Assembly (NCBI GenBank): GCA_018907035.1
Contig: JACCIC010000095.1
Span: 1,875,001 to 1,939,000, forward strand
Source of the DNA: Sycobia sp. Sy_11
Taxonomy: Eukaryota > Arthropoda > Insecta > Hymenoptera > Epichrysomallidae
Length of the DNA: 64,000 bases
Direction: 5' to 3'
Under the pieces are notes generated by a model. That model was not told the origin of the DNA and did no database searches. It saw only the letters and a program-made list of their open reading frames with translations. Below are positions 47,881 through 59,661 of the stretch, one piece after another. How positions within the stretch are numbered: position 1 is the stretch's first letter; every line of letters begins with the position of its first letter. The position numbers and the translations under genes are program-made.

Positions 47881-48234
47881 CTAGAAAACTCTAATCTGGT
47901 GTTTTGTAGCAATACTATTATTGAATGCCTGACAGGCTTCCGCCTCCTGCTGATTCAGCCCAATTTCGTTAATTTTCCGTCCTAATACTGGCAATACCCC
48001 CCTCGATCTTTTCCTGAACCACTCTACCCTTGAGACAGGCATCAATCTTTTGGCTATTAGAAGGAATAGACTGAATCCTACAATGATGATTGCACCCATA
48101 GACTTTTTAAGCTTCCCAAACCCTGCTGGAGGATAAACTCTTTCCCAAGCTCTGTAACTCATCTCTATCAAATCATCTTCAGTTAACTCCCTCCTCACCA
48201 GTTCCAAGTTGTATTCTCCCACAGATCTAGACAT
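47881..48234 (-). CDS. Unknown single-pass membrane-like ORF
   Basis: A 117-codon frame on the minus strand, counted from an internal ATG at 48234; the open frame extends upstream to 48453 but there runs antisense to mariner sequence and is not credible. Residues 46-62 (MGAIIIVGFSLFLLIAK) form a likely membrane segment, preceded by a charged stretch (RRELTEDDLIEMSYRAW) and followed by an arginine- and lysine-rich tail. TTCTCCTGATTACCTCAG just upstream (minus strand, ending about 48242) resembles a splice acceptor, so this could be a last exon. I do not recognise the family. Composition is protein-like; a mobile-element or virus-derived origin is possible but unproven. Confidence 0.35.
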   Translation of the reverse strand: MSRSVGEYNLELVRRELTEDDLIEMSYRAWERVYPPAGFGKLKKSMGAIIIVGFSLFLLIAKRLMPVSRVEWFRKRSRGVLPVLGRKINEIGLNQQEAEACQAFNNSIATKHQIRVF

Positions 48235-48297
48235 GCCTACACTGAGGTAATCAGGAGAAGTAGCGTATATATACACATCTCGCATGCAGCATGCAAC

Positions 48298-49032
48298 ATG
48301 CAGCTCGCAAAAATGTTTGCACTGACACATTGAATGCCTTTGATAATGACCCAAATTTATTGGAAAGAATAATAACATATAATGAATCGTGATTTTTGAC
48401 TTATGATCCGGAAACGAAGCGCCAATCCATGCATTGGAACACCCCAACTTCATCGAGAGCCAAAAATAAGAATGAGCAAGTCAAAATTTAAAGCAATGAT
48501 GATGTTTTTTTCGATATTCATGGGATTGTGTATTTTCACTGGATTCCTGAAGGTCAAACAATTAATCAACATTATTATCTTGAGGTACTTAATAAACTAC
48601 GTGAAAGAGTATGAAAAAACGACCCAAAATGTGGAAGGGCAAATCATGGATTTTGCACCAAGACAATGCGCTAGCTCATTCCGCGTTATTTGTTAAGCGG
48701 TTCCTGATCAAGTACAGCATGCCAGTGTTAGAACATCCACCTTACTCGCCAGACCTATCACCATGTGACTCTTATCTTTTTCCTAAGGTGAAATCTGGAT
48801 TGAAAGGTACGAGATATGCACCTGTAGAAGCTGTCCAAGAAAATGCGGCAAGAATCCTGAAAGAGTTGACAGAAGATGACTTTCAGTATTGTTTCCAGCA
48901 GTGGAAAATTCGTATGGCGCGTTGCAGCGATAGAGAAGGGGAGAATATTGAAGGTGATAATAAGTAATGATGTACAAAACGAAAATAAAATTTTTTACAA
49001 TATCAGTCTCGTTCTTTAATAGCCATACCTTA
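48298..49032 (+). mobile_element. 5'-truncated mariner element
   Basis: About 730 bases carrying the second half of a mariner transposase and a 3' terminal repeat ending at about 49030. That end reads, in reverse complement, AGGTATGGCTATTAAAGAAC, similar to irritans-type mariner ends, and is followed by a TA (49031-49032) that fits the target site. The 5' terminal repeat and the N-terminal DNA-binding half are missing. The left break lies near a GCATGCA-rich stretch (48281-48303). Confidence 0.8.
48311..48967 (+). pseudogene. Mariner transposase, C-terminal remnant
   Basis: Mariner transposases cut and paste DNA with a DD34D catalytic triad. Here the catalytic domain is spread over all three frames. 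DPNLLERIIT and YDPETKRQSMHW lie in one frame (48330-48460), MSKSKFKAMM in a second, GIVYFHWIPEG back in the first, and from 48611 a 118-codon frame gives WILHQDNA, YSPDLSPCD and the LKELTEDDFQYCFQQWK tail. There are about three frameshifts (near 48468, 48508 at a T run, and 48609) and an in-frame TGA near 48391. The second and third catalytic aspartates remain (codons 48662 and 48767, 34 residues between). The first is replaced by asparagine (TYNES for the usual GDES). The enzyme is dead. The last frame ends with a normal stop. Confidence 0.85.
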
Positions 49033-49230
49033 CATTACTATTTATTATAATTTCTTTTAGATGCACTGTTTGTATGTATATTATTATCAAATTATTTATG
49101 ATTGCTGTATCATTTCTCTCCCGGATAACTTCATTATTAATAAATTTATTATTACTCATTGATGCTACATCAACTTGACTAAATTTAACTAGTATACTTT
49201 TACATTTATTTACAGATACCTCCTTTGATT

Positions 49231-49530
49231 TCTTTTGTTCATTGTTCACTTTATCTTATGATTCACTTTGTCATCACTTCACTTGTCCTTTATTCATTTT
49301 ATTTCTCTTCACTTTGTCTTTTTTATTCTATTAATTTATGTTTACTTCACTTTGTTATTTTATTTATCTTTTCATTCACTTTGTCTTTTATTATTTATTT
49401 TTCTTCACTTTTATTTATCATTATTCATTATTATCATTATTCTCTTTATTTTGTTCTTTATTAGTTATTATTTTATCTTTACTTCACTCTCTTATTTTAT
49501 TTATCTTTACATTGACTTTGTCTTTTTTTG
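49231..49530. repeat. Diverged TTCACTTTGTC minisatellite
   Basis: About 300 pyrimidine-rich bases in which TTCACTTTGTCTTTTATT-like words recur at irregular 25-50-base spacing (for example near 49265, 49308, 49350, 49376 and 49516). The phenylalanine/serine/leucine open frames over it are compositional. Confidence 0.6.
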
Positions 49531-49534
49531 CGCG

Positions 49535-49721
49535 AGTGCGTCTCGGCACTCAGTCCATGCGATGGCATTGTTAGGACCTAACCTTGCCGTCCCTCAGCAG
49601 ACGACTATGCGTGGCTCGTGGTGCAGGGAGGAAGAGGACGGGAGACGGTGTCGAGCACAAGGTGCGACAGCGCGCGCGAGCGCCTTGAGGTTTTCCTCTT
49701 CGTGGGATGGCGCACGCATCG

Positions 49722-49757
<36 letters not shown>

Positions 49758-50090
49758 ACAAGTGAGCGCGGCGTCTTGTGACACTCACAAATCTCCCCCC
49801 TGAACGTTGCTGTGCGGCGGTTCTGGTGTTAGCCAGGCCGGTGGCGTACCCCTCGCCATGCCGTGTACCTCCTCGTACATGCCGCTCCCTCGGGGACTCC
49901 CCGATCTATACCTGACCTACCCAATAGTCCTCGGTTTCACCGCTATCTTGTTCTCCACACCGGACTCCGGTGTTCGCTTTTCGCACATCTAACTTCCACA
50001 TCTGATCTTCCAGCTGATCTGCTACCCTCAGGTAGATCATTCAAATTCTGCCCTACCTATAGAGACCCCCCTCCCCAGAACTGATATTCT
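49535..50090. other. GC-rich block of unknown origin
   Basis: An abrupt change from the pyrimidine minisatellite to balanced, GC-rich complex DNA with a CT run in the middle (49725-49755). Several overlapping frames of 60-75 codons stay open but none shows a domain. The sharp borders suggest an inserted repeat, perhaps part of a retroelement, but no signature confirms it. Confidence 0.3.
49725..49755. repeat. (CT)n microsatellite
   Basis: CT run of about 31 bases. Confidence 0.95.
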
Positions 50091-50125
50091 AGATGTTAGA
50101 ATATTTGATTTATCTATATACGCTA

Positions 50126-50128
<3 letters not shown>

Positions 50129-50181
<53 letters not shown>
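50129..50181. repeat. (CT)n microsatellite
   Basis: CT run of about 52 bases. Confidence 0.95.
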
Positions 50182-50184
<3 letters not shown>

Positions 50185-50185
<1 letters not shown>

Positions 50186-52615
50186 TCGAACTAAAAATTT
50201 GTCACGATTAAATAATTATTCATTGTTTGCCGTAAAATTTACATACGGATGAATGAAACGTGTAATACGGCCTGGAATTCCATATTTTCTGGAAGAATAG
50301 AAGAAGAAGAAAAAAAATCAAGAACATGAACGTATGTGTTAAGGAATTTCTTGCCTGAAATTTCAATTAATACATTTTAAGATAAATTTTTTTCGTTACG
50401 TCCCCCTCCTCCCCGTTCTGCCCCGCCTAAAATAACCGCTCGATTGAATAAATATATTATAAATAAAATTTATCGGCAAAGTTAAATCCAGCTGTGCTCC
50501 CATTTACGGCTGTATAATTATAATTTCAATTAGTAAAATATTAGTGTCACGTTTTATTGTCGAATTGTAATTTTGCCGGCTCATTATACATCGTGTGTAC
50601 ATAAACTAGAAAATACATTGAAAATTTCCTTTACGATTTCGTTATGAAAATTAGGCCAATAATAAATAAAACTGCTTCAAATTTCTGGATTTTATTCTCG
50701 AAAATAATTTAAGCATCGGATGAAGAATTTATTGCGCGGCATTCGTCTGACACGTGGATTTCGCGAAAAGGCGAGAGGGAAATTTAATAGCTAGATGGAA
50801 TGACAAAAAATGAAAATTCCCGGTCTCTCTCATTCCCCACAGACGCGCACGAATAGCGATTACTACACTACATGCAATCTCTAAAAAAAGATTTTTTTTT
50901 TAAGTTACAGTCTTAATTTTTATATTTTTTTTGTAAAACACGGCGCATTTTCATTCAACTTTAGTCACTCAATTTCCATTAAAAGGTTGTTTCAGAAATT
51001 TCTTAATTAAAACGTCGAACAATTATATAACGGATAATTGCCAAAAAAATATTCTAAGCAAAATAATTATATAAAAATGTATTCGTTATTTGAATTATCG
51101 AAGGATTTATTTATTAACAGCGACCTTTGCATTTTTTAATTCTCATTATTATAAAATTTAAAGATTTTAAAAAAAGTCTATTTCAGGAATTCATGCTTTT
51201 CTCAGTCTTTTCTCTATCATCTATTGATAATTTAAAATTTTAGATTTCGACTGAATCGGATGATGACGTTACATATGTGTCATTATTTATTCCGGTTCGA
51301 AATGAAAACGTCAGCATTTGCATACGTTTTGCGGTACCCATCATTGATTCTTAACTTCCCCTGTTTATATATATATATAAACACACACACTAGATTATAT
51401 ATTAAAGTGTAGACTAACCATCCCCTTCCCCGTGCAACGTCGCCGATTGCGCCTCCCACAACGGAATGCACCGTATTTTTTTTGGGAGAGGAGGGTGCGG
51501 TTATAGCACACATACACAGACGAGCGAACACCGAATACGAGGCGAAAACGGAATTCCAGTCTAGTAAACATACGGTTTTTGGCGCAAGTTACGACGGTAA
51601 GTAGCACATTGTGACAATTGATACACAGTAATATATACCAACATAAACGCGACAAAGAAGTTCTGGTTTTTTTTTTTTTTTTTTTTTTGAGCTAACCGAT
51701 TTCGTGGCATTTCTCTTTGCTGGACGCCAGCTCGTACGCTAATCCGTAGAATTTAACGCGACCCGAGCGAAACAACGACAATCATTGAATGAGAAAAAAA
51801 AAAAGATAGAAAGAAAAATACGTCCGATCGCGTTCGAAACTAAATTAACTCGATCGGTATCTCTGCCCGTATAAAACGGGAGCGGAAAATCAATGGAATG
51901 TAATCGCTCCAGCTCTTTCTCGCGCTTTCTTGGCAATGTGTCCGCGTGTATGCCTGCCCGTGTGCGCGTATGTCTAAGTTATACTATAGCGCTGGGATAG
52001 TTTCTTATCAAACCCTGCTCCAGAACGATTTCAAAACTTGGGCGTTGAAATATACTACGTATATCTTATTACTAAATACTTCGTAGTGTTCATAATTATG
52101 GCTTTTCGAAGAAACCATTCATTTCGATATGCGAGTTAGCACCATTGTATTATCTCGTACTGAGGAGGTTTAAGTACTCGCCGATCTTTGGCGATCAATC
52201 GATTCGGCGGTTCATAAACAAAGAAAAAAGAACTACAATTCTTTGCAGGTCTGAATTGCTCTGTGATTTAGTTTCGTTCTTTATTTAATTGAATTTAATA
52301 AGTTCCCAGCACAAGTTCATAAAATAGCATCTTATGATTTCATATACAATTAATTGAATGCCTTCAATTTCCTTCGCTATGTCTATGGATTACGATGCAA
52401 TATTCTGTACATACTGTTGAGCTTCGCATGAGTTGCATTGCGTCTAATTTAAACAATTGAAATTAACTGAAAATACATTATAGTCTTGATGAAACATGCG
52501 ATTAATAATTATTATCTGAAATAAATAGCACCGTAGGAGGTTAAAAAATATAAAATTTATCAATATAGTAAATTTAAAAAGGAAATTTACCGTAAGACCG
52601 GCTTACACGCCCATT
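50185..52615. other. Gene-poor AT-rich stretch
   Basis: No gene or element recognised. Contains a poly(T) run of about 22 bases (51667-51688) and slightly GC-richer segments at 51420-51600 and 51890-51980. Confidence 0.4.
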
Positions 52616-52619
52616 GGAC

Positions 52620-52622
<3 letters not shown>

Positions 52623-52672
<50 letters not shown>
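52623..52672. repeat. (TA)n microsatellite
   Basis: TA run of about 50 bases, the only one between 47.1 and 55.9 kb. Confidence 0.95.
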
Positions 52673-52675
<3 letters not shown>

Positions 52676-52679
52676 CGAT

Positions 52680-55600
52680 CTCGATAAGTTATCAACGCTA
52701 GCCAAACTCATTTTAAAACGTGAAAATGTACTTTCATTTCAAATATATATATTTAATGTTCTTTTTTAATATGCACGAGGTTGAATAATTTCAAATGATA
52801 ACATTTTTCTATATCGTGATCGGTATATATGAACTGCATTTCTCGAGGATTTCTAATAAATTGACAGGTAATTTTATTAATATGTCTGAGTAATTATTTA
52901 TGGAAACCTATATATACAGCTACAAAGTAGTATTTAGCGTTATCGAGAAGGAATAAAAATTAAGCGTAAATTCAGCTGAAAAGTATATTAAATAACATTA
53001 TAAATATAATTTGGATTTAATAGTAAACAACATTAAAGTTCGAAAGCAACTACTACTGTCATTCGCAAGATTTGCCGAGGAAAGGAAAAAATTAGCAATT
53101 GGTTCATTTTTTCATCAACTAGTCCATATACGATAATTCTCCATCGCTTTATTTGAATTATTTTATAAAATACAAAAAGAAAAAAAAAGCACACACACAG
53201 GCGCGCGCGAGCCCGAAGTTTCGAAAGATATAGTTCGAAAAGTAAATCGCACTCGATTGAAGTTTTATCTTCTGTACGACACAGATTGATTATTTTTTAG
53301 TCTTTCATTCGAGCAAGATATTCCGTTTCATGGTGGCATAATACGATTTCAGCTCCAATTTTCAGAAATAAAAGGTTCTAACTCGGTTTCTAAATGGAAA
53401 TAGGATTGCAAACGAAAAATTTTCTGCTGGTAAATTTTTATACTTGAAAATTTGACAAACAGCAGATGTCGTCCGATATGGACCAATGATTTCTTTTAGT
53501 TTGGGCGAGTTATCTCTGACGATTATCTCTAAATTAATTTTAGGATCGAACGAAATTGCACATTTCCAAAATATCGAGCTATCTTGTACACTTACAATGA
53601 CAATGAAAGTCCATGACATTTGGATGACGCAATTGATCCATTCTGAACGGGGTAACTCTAATTAGACGTAAAACGAGCCCTTCAAAGTTTTAAGACCTAA
53701 CGGTGTGTTATTCTGAAGATATGCTACTTCTGTCGTTACAATAATTCGTTATCTCTTAGTTTAAATATTTTTTTACCATTTAGTTTAAGTATTTTTTAAA
53801 TGAAAATCCTATTAACTGTTGTTTTAATGAAAAAATCAGATTTCCAGTGATAAACTTCTCATGAACCTATCTCCGCAAAGGAATAAAGATTCTAAATTAT
53901 TGTTGAACGAAATTCAGCCGATTTTGCAAATATTAGAACATAATTGACTGATTAAATTTAACTTCATTAATAGTAAACTACATTAATAGTAAATTAGTAA
54001 TCACAGTTATATCTCTAAGCCTGACCAAATCATTTATCCAAACGCCGAGGGAAACCAAATCCTTGTTGTTATTATTATTATGTTTTAACTGAATTAAGTA
54101 TAATGTATTTCCAGAGGTTTTTTGATGGATTTGTTGATTGAAAGTATTTGAGTGAAAAAAAGTTTCAATGATTCTGTCTCACTAAAATACATGATACAAC
54201 TTTTTTTTATTCATCAATAGCTCGTAGCTCAACAAATTTTTGGATATTATAGTGTCTTCGTTATAAGATTCTATGCTAGCGTATATTAGTCTGATCTGTA
54301 TACATGGAATTAGAATTGTTGTAATTTAAAAACTATAGATTTTATCGGCACGGATTCGACTGTTGGGAAAGCTGGCGGGACTTTCATTAAAAAGAATGCC
54401 TCTGACCTGATGCAGTATATCCGATCTGATTAAAGAGAATTATACTGAATTTTAAATAATAACGTGCCATATATCATGCGAATGAGGGAAGGTTAGGTTT
54501 TTATAACTTTCCAGCACGGATAAATTCATTGCAAATCATGCTGGACATCCACTCCTTGCGAGATCGAATCTTTTTCATTAACAATTTCAGATGTCATCAT
54601 TATTCCAACATTTGACTTTCATTTCACGATATATATTTATATATACTTTAAAGTGTCGAAGTAAGTACACAGTCAGCTGTGTATAGGAAATGAAATCTTA
54701 CAAGGTACGGAAAATGAAGACAGAAGTAGATTATCATATATAGATCTTATCATATGTCATAAAATTGTCTATCAAAGAAGACAATGTTCGAATAAGAAAT
54801 TTACAATAGAAGAAATAGTTGATTTTTTGATTGTCCAAAATACCCTATACCAACGTTTGTACACGTGCGTCTCTCTTGTATATTCTGATTATATTGATAT
54901 TTCAAACTTTTTAATTGACTTGAGACTTTGTGGATACATATCTTTCTGCAATTGTACGATCTTCTTTTTATATAGACAGTTTGCTCAAGCCTCCGGTCAT
55001 GGGAAGAATTGAATTACTCTGTTTCCGAGACGACAAGTAATATGATAAAAGGAGTAAACGTATAATGAGGACCTGCAGTGCTGTTCCTCGTCCCCTCTTC
55101 GCTATTTACCGTGTGCATTTGTCAATAATGAAAAGATCAGCGACGAACAATTTAACTCCGTGAAAATACCTTTTACGCTAAAACATATAAAAGTTTGAGG
55201 ATTTTTTTACAATTATTATTTTTCCCTTTTTTACGGTTGCATATACGCGCGCATCTTTATTGAGTAGCGATCGTATCGTACGTAATTTCACGGCGAATAA
55301 CGACTAATGGGTTATAGCAAATTCCTGGGGGGAAATGTTTTTTTTTTTTTTGTTAAACGCAGTTCAATAGTAATTATTGGATTACGGCGATATGCCAGTT
55401 TGACGTCGAACTCGCTTTTAATCAGATTAATTTAAGGTAAAACTCGCTCAAGGAATGCTAGTAGACTCATCTATTTTGGATACACGAATACTCGATTGCT
55501 CAACTGGTTCAACAAATCTATAATAACTTTGACGCATTTTACTCGAAATATCATTCATAATCGAGGTTGAATTTCGCATATATTGCCGCAGAATCCTATA

Positions 55601-55930
55601 AATAATGAGAAACTGTATTCTTGCGGTTCAAGAAAGGTTACACCAATTATCCAAGTAATGTGTTATCTGATTGACACAAAATTGACAACTTATGATACAT
55701 AAACGACGAAACTATTATAACGAAATATAAATGGTGCCATCTGGTCTTACTGTATACATATGGAAACTTTTATTTAGCAATAACAACAGCAAGTACATCA
55801 TATACTCATTATTTTCCTAGGATTCTCTCTACAACTATATATAATATGGGCATTATAGAAGAAACTCATTGTCATAAAGTGTATTTTGTAAGATATTATT
55901 GTTCCAAATAGATTTTTAACATTATTGCGG
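52680..55930. other. Gene-poor AT-rich stretch
   Basis: Over 3 kb of complex AT-rich DNA with no long tract. An 85-codon minus-strand frame (53362-53619) has protein-like composition but no known domain. A GTGCCATCTGGTC word at 55735-55747 loosely resembles an insect CTCF site. Confidence 0.4.
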
Positions 55931-55931
55931 T

Positions 55932-55937
<6 letters not shown>

Positions 55938-55993
<56 letters not shown>
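55938..55993. repeat. (TA)n microsatellite
   Basis: TA run of about 56 bases. Confidence 0.95.
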
Positions 55994-55999
<6 letters not shown>

Positions 56000-56169
56000 T
56001 ACATACAAATATTTTATTCTCTTTTCGTCTCCTTAAATAAAAGTTAAGTTTTGAAACATCAAGGAAAATTCTATCACAATACATTGGACTTCTGAATAAA
56101 CAGCGCTCTGGAGATGCTCTAGACCGAAAACAAAATAGTAGTATCACCAAATAGGTAAGATAATCATAC

Positions 56170-56183
<14 letters not shown>

Positions 56184-56214
<31 letters not shown>
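56184..56214. repeat. (GA)n microsatellite
   Basis: AAAG units pass into a GA run of about 31 bases. Confidence 0.95.
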
Positions 56215-56217
<3 letters not shown>

Positions 56218-56289
56218 CAGAGGCAGCGACTGATGGAATTCCATTCAGGAAGAGATTCTGATTTCCACCCGCGCTAGGTGGTGGCGATT

Positions 56290-56325
56290 CGCGCGCGCGC
56301 GTGCGCGTGTGTGTCTGTGTGTGTA
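56290..56325. repeat. (CG)n(TG)n alternating tract
   Basis: CG units then TG units, about 36 bases with one TCT break. Confidence 0.9.
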
Positions 56326-56502
56326 AAGTCGTTGCTGCATTAGTAGTATTGGTTCTAGAAAGTCAGACGAAAAAAAGGTGTGCGCCATCTGCGGACGAGA
56401 GGAAACAGAGGTGGATATACATGTGTATAGGGAGGCCTGATGAAGAAGTGGTGACGCTATAGCGCTGGAATGTGCTTGAGGTGGAGAAAGAGCGAGGGAG
56501 GG

Positions 56503-56503
<1 letters not shown>

Positions 56504-56557
<54 letters not shown>

Positions 56558-56573
56558 TGGGAGAGAGAGAGAG
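56504..56573. repeat. (GA)n microsatellite
   Basis: GA run of about 50 bases, a GTGG break, then a shorter GA run. Confidence 0.95.
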
Positions 56574-56899
56574 GACGCAAAAAAACGATGAACCGTTCGC
56601 TTCAGGAAAGATATCCGTAACTCGTTTGAAATAAATATGTCTGGTCTCTATTCCTGTATGTGGAGAGGGGCGTCGCCAGATCTTTACGGGCGGTCTGGAT
56701 GTACCGGTGATGAGACGAGGGGTCACGGATCGAGGTCCTTGGCATTTATCAATTTGATAATGAATTACGTATACAGCAAGCAAAGGCAGAAGAATGAACG
56801 GTTTATGCACTGACCATGAGTACCGGGCGAGCAGCCGAAGCGGCTCGATACGTTGGACAAAATGGGCTGCAAAGGGGGGGGGGTTGATTATAAATGAAG

Positions 56900-57420
56900 A
56901 GAGACTAACTGCTTTTATAATTATAATTAGATTATGTTCTCAAAATGGCAAGACCGATAAAAATATTTGTTACTTTGATTTACATCGGTCGACAAAGGTC
57001 AATTTGAATTTTTAAAAATTTTCCTTCCTAATCCTTTTTCTCCATGCAATCTTATAAATTTCATTTTATTCGGTGATTATTAATAAAGTGGAGATAAAGA
57101 TTTATGCTTGCAGAGAAATATAGTTATTTCAGATATTATATAATTCGATAAAACCGAATAAAGCAAATTTTCTATTAAATATCGAATTTGTTATCTAATC
57201 GTTAAATAATTATAGTAATCATGAGCATAAGAGAAAAAATAACAAACGAGGAAATTAAAAATTTAGGATAAAATAATAGCAATCGTTTTTAACAATCATT
57301 AAATAATAAAAAAAAAGTATGGTACAATTTACGCGATAATTCTAATAATTATAAATCTTTGTTAAACGTCGTGTCTCGTTAATTCGGTGGAAAATTAATT
57401 TTTTCTTTTACGAGTTCCGT
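56900..57420. other. AT-rich DNA, nothing recognised
   Basis: Very AT-rich; no open frame or repeat of note. Confidence 0.4.
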
Positions 57421-57468
57421 CGCAATATATGTATATACTTCTATATGTATATACTCACATATACAAAT

Positions 57469-57469
<1 letters not shown>

Positions 57470-57518
<49 letters not shown>

Positions 57519-57523
57519 GCGCG
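57470..57523. repeat. (CA)n(CG)n alternating tract
   Basis: About 34 bases of CA units joined to about 20 bases of CG units, an unbroken 54-base purine-pyrimidine alternation. Confidence 0.95.
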
Positions 57524-58273
57524 TAAAATGCGTAACTATAATGTTAAACACAAAGTGCGAAACCCTATAAACACAATTCGTAAGATTGGGAAATATTGCA
57601 TCGCAATCTTTTCCACCGATCATCGGCAATATGCAAGTTCTATTGTTATCTTTAGTACATCTTTCGTACATCCATACGGCAATTTTATCCAGATACAAAT
57701 TACCAGTCTTACACATTTGATATTTGTACAACGCCTAATAATCCATACGCGAATATATATGCGCGCACGCACAGGTACGTATGTATATGTATATACGTAT
57801 ATATAATTTAAGCGACACCGCAAACGGTGACGACATATGACGAATAACAATGCATCCGGCTCTCATCTTATATCTCTTCCGATATGCATGCAACTTAAAC
57901 ATACGCACGGTATGTCATAAAAATATTCTTTTTATTCCCGTCATATATGTGAGCTCTTCTTATATATCAAGATATATATATAAATGTTCATTGCATTTCG
58001 TACCTTGTGACTTAAGCTTATAATGTACAACACCGACATTGATTTCATTAAAAAGCAATGTATGAATGAGATTGTCTATTGTACGTCAATTTGTGTCAAT
58101 TTTTAGTTCTGGCATACATTTCATTTCTCCGAGATCTGAAATTTATCATCGAGTACATTAGAAAGAAAACAGGAGAAAATCTTGCTTAATTGATTAGAAT
58201 AATAATTTCATGGTTACATTTTCATGTAATTGCGAGCAAATTTATAAAATTTAGTAATGAAAGGTTTAAAAAA

Positions 58274-58310
58274 ATACCCAAATTTATATATTATATATAA
58301 ATTTGGATAT
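58274..58310. repeat. 17-bp palindrome, 3-base centre
   Basis: ATACCCAAATTTATATA (58274-58290) and TATATAAATTTGGATAT (58294-58310) pair with one mismatch around a 3-base centre. The CCCAAATTT arms make it more than simple TA. Confidence 0.85.
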
Positions 58311-58577
58311 TTACTTCCTTATTTCTTTATACAGTATAAATTTTAACATGTCGACCAAAAAATTTTCATAATTCGATTCAATTATATTTATATTGCATTC
58401 AGGTCATTATTCATGAGCATTGCACACACATAGATATACATATATGACTTATTTTTACTTACAATTAATATTAATTATTAATTTTATTACATAAAATGTA
58501 GTTAATGATTATTTAACCTGCTATAATTTAAAATTTAAATCCATTATACATTCATATAGGCACGAATGGCACAGTTT

Positions 58578-58580
<3 letters not shown>

Positions 58581-58605
<25 letters not shown>
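58581..58605. repeat. Poly(T) run
   Basis: T run of about 25 bases. Confidence 0.9.
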
Positions 58606-58610
<5 letters not shown>

Positions 58611-59661
58611 TTCCGGATTTCCATATTTATAATATGAATGGCGCGCGCTCATTTTTATTTTTTTTTTTTTGTAAAATAATCCGGTATCTATTGTGCATCC
58701 GATCGACTCGTTAACTGTTTTTATACGGAGACGTGTAACGTTCGAGAACAATAAAAATTATTATCATCTCGCTAAATGACGGGAAAAAATAGATTTTATA
58801 GTCATTGCCTATAAGGAAAGTCTTTTTTAACATGTTGTTTTTTTCCTTCTCGCTACCACTTTTTTTTTGTTTTAAGCCGGGTTAGTCGATTTGGACAACT
58901 AATATATTTACGTGCATATACATGTATAAAAGATTGTCTACATAATTTTCTTTCGGTGCAAGAGAGTGTGGCATATATCTTTGCTATCTCTCTCTGACAA
59001 TTGCTGTAATTGTCTCTTTATTCTCTTCATTTAAAATGCGCTATCTCCAGATCCATTATATCTACTTTAATGTGTAACGAAATATAAACATATAACTAGA
59101 ATATTTATTCATAATTTATAGCTAGTAAGATACGGTACACAAAAAAAAAATCGGTTTTGAGCAGTTAAATAAATTATTATCACGTTTATTTTTTATATCG
59201 AGGCCGAACCGTGCATTTCGAGGCAGCGTATATTACTCCAGAAAAATCATAAAGCTAAATAGGCAGAGCTTTGTTCAAATTTTTGAAGATATTTTTTTGT
59301 AATAGAAAAATTTTACAAGAATTCGCACTCTGGAGCAGAGAGCGCAAGAAATCCTTTTTGTCATGCGTACTCGTAACCGATAAAACTGTGCAATAAAATA
59401 TATATCCCTTTATACTTGCATAATTTAATTATCGTTACACTGAAAAGTGAGAAATAATTTCTATCATTATCAGATTTTGCTGCTGGCATGTAAATTGTAT
59501 ATATACTACATCGGTATAAGTCTGTCAGTGATGGAATAATCAACAACTGAGCACTGGCACCTATATACATATATATGTACATGCAAAAAAAAACTACACA
59601 ACTAATCACAATATAAGAATTATTATTTTTTTGATATTCTTCCCTTCAATCGAAGAAATAT

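Noticed and set aside
48240..48453. Upstream part of the 190-codon minus-strand frame ending at 47881
   Set aside because: It runs antisense through mariner transposase sequence, so only the part after the ATG at 48234 was kept.
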